A stretch of DNA of 64,000 nt from contig WHVA01000144.1 of NCBI GenBank assembly GCA_015179125.1, forward strand, positions 124,001-188,000, in the 5' to 3' direction. This stretch comes from Gautieria morchelliformis. Taxonomy: Eukaryota; Basidiomycota; Agaricomycetes; Gomphales; Gomphaceae. Position 1 is the stretch's first letter. Every line of letters starts with the position of its first letter. The translations under genes and the position numbers were made by a program. The notes below the pieces were generated by a model that saw only the letters and a list, made by a program, of their open reading frames with translations, ran no database searches and had not been told where the DNA came from. Shown in pieces: positions 58,628-64,000 of the stretch.

Positions 58628-58690
58628 TCCGAGTCACTGTCATTAGACTCTGCAGGAGCCAGCCTCAGCACAGGGCTCGGCACCGTACCA

Positions 58691-61226
58691 TATACAGGCC
58701 AGCCGCCTTCCGATATGATCCTCAATTCCACCCACCTACATTAAGTTCTGACTTATTTGAGTCCTAAGAGTTTCTTTCAATATGTCTAGTTTGAATTTGT
58801 AGGAAAGGGTTTAGCTAAATAATGCAGGGTAGCTGAGTTATATACTCTTGAAGTGCACACTAAGAAATATTTTCCAAATACTTTATTTTGTGTTTTGGAA
58901 CCGTTTGGGACACATTTTGTATTTTCCAACCGCAACATTTGGCACGTCACATGACATGATTTGTCACCTTTCTCAGCGCTTGGATGTCAGCACTCAGTGA
59001 TGGCTGACAATTCTGGGAGCTCACATGCCACGTGACACAGCAAATTGGTCAAACATGGGCAGAGTCCCTTGCCCAGTAACCTACTAGCAAGTCAATCAAA
59101 AGTATAGTAACTAGATACAATCTTTACACTTCTCTATATCAAAATTGAATTTTCTGGCACACTTTTTGAACAATTGGGATCCAAGTCTTTCGATTTGGCA
59201 CATCATGTGATATAAGCGCTCGCTTATGTCAAGGGTGCTGGTTCCTGGTGTCCCCTATCTTATGGCCATATGTCATATGGCCAACTTACGGTTGCCTCTG
59301 TACTGTATCTGTACCATATCCTGGGTCACCAAACTGCTTGACGGTACAGGTACGGCCATATGGCCTTGTGTGACACTTAAAATGTATTACAGCCATGGTA
59401 AATATCTAGGTATATGTTCCTTATTCATCCAGCTTCACCTGTGCCAACTTGAGGGATTGTTTGATGATCATCAGCATATGGATGGTCTGTGCAAGTTCAG
59501 ACTTGTGCACCACAAGGATATCGTAGTGGCGGCGGCTGCCGCCTCAGTCCCCAACTCTATCCCTTCAGAAAGTGAAAATTCATTAGTAAGGAAGTTTCAG
59601 ATGACCCTAATATGTTGTTTTCATCTTTCCTGAGTCCATGATGGCAGACGTGGATCTCAAACGAATAAGCACCAAAGTGTATGTTATTGGGAGTGGGGAC
59701 GTTCTCATCTTCTCCGTCTCCTAGCACCAAAATGCCATTGTTCGAAAAGGAAGTTAGTAAAAAAATTTGTTTTGCAATGCACATTAAGGAAGGGTGTAAC
59801 GATTGCATAAAGAATAAAGGATGTGTACGCACAAGGTCCATGTCTAATATGAACCGTGGGTTGAGTATGTATATTACAATAATTTCTTTCCTATGCATAT
59901 CGGGTGAAGTGTTACGGTCTGAAATCGGATTGTGATTTAACAACGAAATTTACCAGGAAGGCTTGTATATACTGTGTCATGGGGGGTACATTGCCTCCCG
60001 CTGATTTTCTTGTTATCCCCTGTCCATTGGAGAGCAGCCGTTGTGTACGGGGTCGGGAGGGTGCTTGTTCAGCCGCATTCGCTCGCACGCTAGGGGTTGA
60101 TCCGCAAACCATGTGGTTTTTGTGAGCGTGTGGTGAGTTGAGTGCACGGCTTCCTATACCTGATGATGGGAAACAAAGAGGAGTAGAGTGGCCGGTATGG
60201 AATGATAGCTAGGTGACATGCGCATGGTGCACTGGGGGGGCAGCGAGCGCATGGTGGGCACAGAAGGTTAAGGGAGGGAGTTAGCTTTAATGCATAGACA
60301 TGATGATGTATGATTGGGTGATCATGTAAAGGTATGTGCTTACAGTAGAGTAAAGGTGTATATGCCCGACGATGCACATGACGCACAGTGAAGAGAAGCA
60401 TAAGAAATAGTTGGTATGGGCCGCCGCGAAAGGAAAGGCCGATGTCTACGCAGGTGAAGACAAAGGTTGGCCATCAATGTAACGGTAGACATTGTCAACA
60501 AGTAAAGAAGAATGACAGATGTGAGAAAAGACACCTAGCAGTAAGACAGGGGCATGAGGGATCATAAATGAAACCCATGTAACTGGGAAAGCACTCAATG
60601 TACCCTAAAGAACGGCGTTATCCGACCATACATGGACGGAGAGATAGCACCATTAAAGTTCGAGACACAGCTGGTAAGGGAGAAGAAAGAGAGAACTTTA
60701 AAAAAAGTATGGACAGATACAGAAAATCACCTACGCATTAAATCCCCCTGCCATGTGCGGCAATGAAGAACAAATGAAATACTCCCTAAGCGAGGCAGGG
60801 AAGGGCGGGAAAGGAGCTGCCTCCCAATGCGCGATAATGCACACTGCAATAATGCACACCGCGATAAAGAAGTGTGTGATTGGTGTTCCCCTGACAACAG
60901 CCTTATCCACAATGGCCAGTTCCATGGCTTTTGCCTCCTTGTGTTTCCATGCCTCATCACACTCACACTCTTTATGCTTGCACTCCTTGCACTTGCATTT
61001 CTCACAATTGACCAAGATTGATGGTATCGATGCTATATTTGTGCGCATTCACATGTTGTGCATTAGTTGACACTAATGATGTTAAGATAGCGGTTTAGGC
61101 AGCGAAAATACTCAGGATGGAAGTTTCAAATTTCGATAGGACATCCTGGTAGCTATGGTATATTACTTTGGCGCCTGATCTAAGTCCTTCATTATCAACT
61201 TTGGTAGTATTCTATGCCCATGAAAC
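58691..61226. other. Repeat-derived and unassigned sequence
   Basis: No complete gene. 59240-59390 has palindromic GGCCATATG and TACGGTTG words like the hAT-type MITE, but no ends. 60750-61050 has a duplicated CACTGCAATAATGCACACCG-type motif and short open frames on both strands. Nothing else is recognised. Confidence 0.4.
59500..59635 (+). pseudogene. Gene fragment shared with 24565-24897
   Basis: Encodes DIVVAAAAASVPNSIPSESE and NSLVRKFQM, matching the minus-strand fragment at 24650-24790. Family unknown. Confidence 0.45.
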
Positions 61227-61724
61227 TGTAGAGGACAGGAATTATAGGCAGTAGGTATGGACTTGTTATTCAAAAGAATAGACTAGAAATCAATTCACTC
61301 TCTCAGTGAATTTAGTGGTCACTCTAAATATATTATACACTACCTAGAAATCAATTCACTACAGAGGATTTCTAGGTCAATAAATGCAAAGACTACTAGA
61401 CTAATTTACTTGCCTCTCTCAGTGAATTTAGTGGTCACTGAGAGAGGGGGAAATGTGTTCCACTGCGCATGTACTACTACCCGGCCCTTTAGCGCCCAAG
61501 AGCTCGCGCGTCGAAGTCATTTCAGACTCCGCTGGGTGCAGCCGCTTGTGAAAGTAGGAATAACAAGATGAAATAGAGAGATAAGGAATGAGTGGAAAAT
61601 TTCGAAAATAACCAGAGAAATGGATGCATAATACAAGAACAATGTGAGAAGAAATTGGAAGGCCACACAACAAATTGGATATATTATGCTTGATTTTGGT
61701 GCAGGAGCATAAATGCACCCAACA
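61227..61724 (-). repeat. Copia 3' LTR
   Basis: On the minus strand it starts TGTTGGGTGCATTTATGC directly after the polypurine tract and ends near CCTCTACA at 61227. It shares the layout of the two 488 bp solo LTRs but is clearly diverged from them, so it belongs to another subfamily. Holds a perfect 13 bp hairpin stem (61413-61425 with 61435-61447). Confidence 0.85.
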
Positions 61725-61735
61725 CGCCCCCTCAA
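61725..61735 (-). other. Copia polypurine tract
   Basis: The minus strand reads TTGAGGGGGCG immediately before the 3' LTR start, the expected polypurine tract position. Confidence 0.8.
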
Positions 61736-61737
61736 GC

Positions 61738-64000
61738 TTAATATATTCCGATTTGCTCGTTGAGAATCTTCACTCTAGGACTAGGAAGTCCTTTAGTGAG
61801 GATATCTGCCAACATTTGTTCGGTTGGCAAATAAACGAGCTTGGCTTGTTGATTTTTGATTATATCTCGAAGGAAATATAATCGGATGTCGAAATGCTTG
61901 GTTCTCGTGTGTTGTTGGGTGCCATACGTGATGGCAATGGCTGATTGATTGTCTGAATAAACTTGGATGGGTCTGTTCAGTGGTTGGAATATTTCAGAAA
62001 TAAAATGGCGCATCCAAAGAGCCTCTTTGCCCGCATGGGTCAGGGCGACGAATTCGGCTTCTGTTGATGAGAGGGCTACTATCGACTGTTTCTGGCAACT
62101 CCATGAAACAGTGCCTCCATCAATCTGAAATAAGTATGCCGAATACGAACGCCTATGACTCTGTGAACCCCAATCCGCATCTGAATACCCCATCAAGCCG
62201 TTTTGATTTCTTCCAAGTGTGAGCTTGTAATGCTTCGTGCCTTTCAAATATTTGAAGACACGTTTGACTGCATTCCAGTGTGTGCCACCTGGATTTTCAA
62301 GGAATTGCGAGAGTAATGACACCGCAAATGCAATGTCAGGTCGAGTGGCTACAGCCGCCCACATCAGTGATCCTATAGCTTGCCTGTATGGAAACTTCGA
62401 CATGGCTTTCTTGCCTCTCTCTGTAGAAGGACATTGGTCTTTAGATAATTTTACGGCTGGATCAAGAGGCGTAGCATAAGTCTTTGCATCTTCGAGATTA
62501 AATTTTTTGATGATCTTCTCGATGTATGCAGGTTGTGAAATTGCAATGGTCTTCTTCTGCCAGTCTCTTTCGATTTTGAGATTCAATAGCCAATGAATCT
62601 CGCCTAGATCTTTCATACTGAAGACCTGAGCGAGATCTCGTTTGACTTCGTCCAGGACTGACTGATTCTCAGCTGTGATGGTAAGGTCGTCCACAGCTGT
62701 TGCAATGATCACATGCCCCTTTCCGCCACGTCTATAAAATACAGCCCCGTCTGTGGCTGACGTAGTGAATCCTAACTTGTGGAATTCACCACTTAGACGT
62801 TTGTACCATTCTCTTCCAGATTGTTTGAGGCCGTAGAGTGCTTTCTTCAAAAGTAGCACTTCGCCTTTGTCTCCTGACTCATATCCATACGGCTGCTTCA
62901 TGTAAATAGGTTCGGGCAACGTAGCATTGAGGTATGCATAGTCCACGTCCATTTGATGAATAGGCCAGTCATTCCTAGCAGCAATGGCGCATAAGATCCG
63001 TAGGGAGGATAACCGAGCAACAGGTGAGTATGTCTCATCATAGTCGATTCCAAACTTCTGCGTGAAGCCTTGGGCGACCATTCTCGATTTAGGTACTATT
63101 GGTTTCCCTTCTGGATTACGCTTCCAAAGGTAGACCCATTTGTTGCCGACAATGTTGGCTCCAGGAGGTGGTTTGGTTCTTTCCCACACTCCCTTGTCGA
63201 TTAGGGCCTCATACTCTTTGTCCATTGATTTCTTCCACATAGGATTATTCAGAGCTTCGTCTGCATTGCTAGGTTCAATTTGACTCAAATCCGGCGCCTT
63301 GTTATTGTTTTGACCGTCGGTTAGAAACGCACTGATGGCACACTCATAGCTACTGATGCCATCAATCTCGGAGGATAATTCTTGGTCGAATAAAACTTCT
63401 TTATGGTCCTCAACGTCCTCGTAAGCTAGCGTAGTCATATGTGCGCCAGTTTGTCTCTGAGTTTGAGATCTTGTCACGGGACCTGATGGGGCCGGCTGCA
63501 CTTGTTGTTGACGGATCCTTTCGCTTCTCCTTATCGGTTCAGCTTCTCTAGGTCTGTCATCAACTCCCTGAATAGGTTGCAGCTTTTCAAGATATTCTTC
63601 CGGTGCACTTTCATCAATTTCTTCGATCTTTGCCTCTTCGCTGACTAAGCGACCGGGCACAGGCACTGATGCCGGAATGGCCTTCTTCTCTTCTTTAGAC
63701 GTAGGTAACTTGGATTCCTCAATAGAAATGATTGGGACCTTTCCCTTCTTCATTTCTGAATCAAAGACAACGTTCCGCTCGACAGAAACTTTGTGCGAGT
63801 CAGGCCAATAAACATAATGACCATGGCTCTGCGCAGAAATTCCTATCCACCGAGCTCTCTTGGCACGAGCTGCCAATTTATCTCCCTGAGTGATTTTAAC
63901 GTAAATTTCAGTTCCCCACGCGTGAATGTCTTTGAGATTCGGTTTTTCATGGTGAATCATCTCGTAGGGCGTTTTATCTGGTAGAGCTCTTGTATGCGTC
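61738..64000 (-). CDS. Ty1/copia pol: integrase C-terminus, reverse transcriptase, RNase H (5' end outside window)
   Basis: The frame is open from the window edge to TAA at 61738-61740, about 754 codons. It opens with the integrase C-terminal region (RALPDKTPYEM, then KPNLKDIHAWG). A long Pro/Glu/Arg-rich linker follows. RT starts near WKKSMDKEYEAL and includes GNKWVYLWKRN, QMDVDYAYLNATL, KKALYGLKQSGREWY and the catalytic AVDDL near 62690 (Ala where YVDD is common). RNase H includes GYSDADWGSQ, SSTEAEFVAL and YSDNQSAI. It ends at a MLADILTKGL motif. No stop or frameshift is seen, so the element may be recently active. The protease, gag and 5' LTR lie outside the window. Confidence 0.95.
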   Translation of the reverse strand, partial: THTRALPDKTPYEMIHHEKPNLKDIHAWGTEIYVKITQGDKLAARAKRARWIGISAQSHGHYVYWPDSHKVSVERNVVFDSEMKKGKVPIISIEESKLPTSKEEKKAIPASVPVPGRLVSEEAKIEEIDESAPEEYLEKLQPIQGVDDRPREAEPIRRSERIRQQQVQPAPSGPVTRSQTQRQTGAHMTTLAYEDVEDHKEVLFDQELSSEIDGISSYECAISAFLTDGQNNNKAPDLSQIEPSNADEALNNPMWKKSMDKEYEALIDKGVWERTKPPPGANIVGNKWVYLWKRNPEGKPIVPKSRMVAQGFTQKFGIDYDETYSPVARLSSLRILCAIAARNDWPIHQMDVDYAYLNATLPEPIYMKQPYGYESGDKGEVLLLKKALYGLKQSGREWYKRLSGEFHKLGFTTSATDGAVFYRRGGKGHVIIATAVDDLTITAENQSVLDEVKRDLAQVFSMKDLGEIHWLLNLKIERDWQKKTIAISQPAYIEKIIKKFNLEDAKTYATPLDPAVKLSKDQCPSTERGKKAMSKFPYRQAIGSLMWAAVATRPDIAFAVSLLSQFLENPGGTHWNAVKRVFKYLKGTKHYKLTLGRNQNGLMGYSDADWGSQSHRRSYSAYLFQIDGGTVSWSCQKQSIVALSSTEAEFVALTHAGKEALWMRHFISEIFQPLNRPIQVYSDNQSAIAITYGTQQHTRTKHFDIRLYFLRDIIKNQQAKLVYLPTEQMLADILTKGLPSPRVKILNEQIGIY

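Noticed and set aside
59226..59633. Independent plus-strand gene of 135 codons
   Set aside because: Its N-terminal half runs through palindromic repeat DNA; only the end (59500-59635) is shared with another locus, so it is scored as a fragment.
61227..61724. Copia element at the right edge as the source of the two 488 bp solo LTRs
   Set aside because: Its LTR is clearly diverged from both solo LTRs, which are almost identical to each other, so the source is another copy.

Overview
The window reads as a repeat-rich stretch of an Agaricomycete (basidiomycete, probably white-rot) genome. Evidence: a fungal class II manganese peroxidase gene with short introns, a DUF6533-type membrane protein gene typical of mushroom-forming fungi, a ZIF1-like MFS transporter relic, and a dense, nested load of Helitron, Ty3/gypsy, Ty1/copia, LINE and TIR elements. 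I see no rRNA, tRNA or CRISPR. Family assignments come from reading motifs, not from searches.

Layout. 1-619: 3' part of a long terminal repeat (LTR). 620-930: two copies of a ~160 bp tandem repeat. 1030-6075: autonomous-type Helitron (HUH Rep plus PIF1 helicase) with a recognisable 3' hairpin/CTAG end, broken by TGA stops and frameshifts. 6918-9130: decayed MFS transporter. 9400-13700: small repeats, including a hAT-type MITE with an 8 bp target site duplication (TSD). 13705-25465: copy 1 of a segmental duplication (DUF6533 gene, unknown genes, manganese peroxidase), split by an LTR-like insertion and a 5.4 kb TIR element. 26230-29245: solo LTR, LINE relic and another LTR. 29246-37554: structurally complete Ty3/gypsy element (LTRs, TSD, polypurine tract) whose pol lacks reverse transcriptase and RNase H and which carries extra ORFs upstream of gag and downstream of integrase. 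38012-42760: solo LTRs of several families and a gene relic. 43069-58690: copy 2 of the segmental duplication, invaded by a 4.8 kb TIR element, a copia solo LTR and an LTR-like element with a nested LINE. 61227-64000: 3' part of an intact-looking Ty1/copia element running off the window edge.

How it fits together. The duplication copies have decayed in complementary ways. Copy 1 keeps the better manganese peroxidase frame but its DUF6533 gene is cut off at the 3' end. Copy 2 keeps a full-length DUF6533 gene but its peroxidase is destroyed by two insertions plus point mutations. The two copies act as empty/filled site controls for each other, which is how most TSDs here were read. Several in-frame stops are CGA to TGA changes, consistent with C-to-T decay at CpG sites in repeats, though not proof of it.
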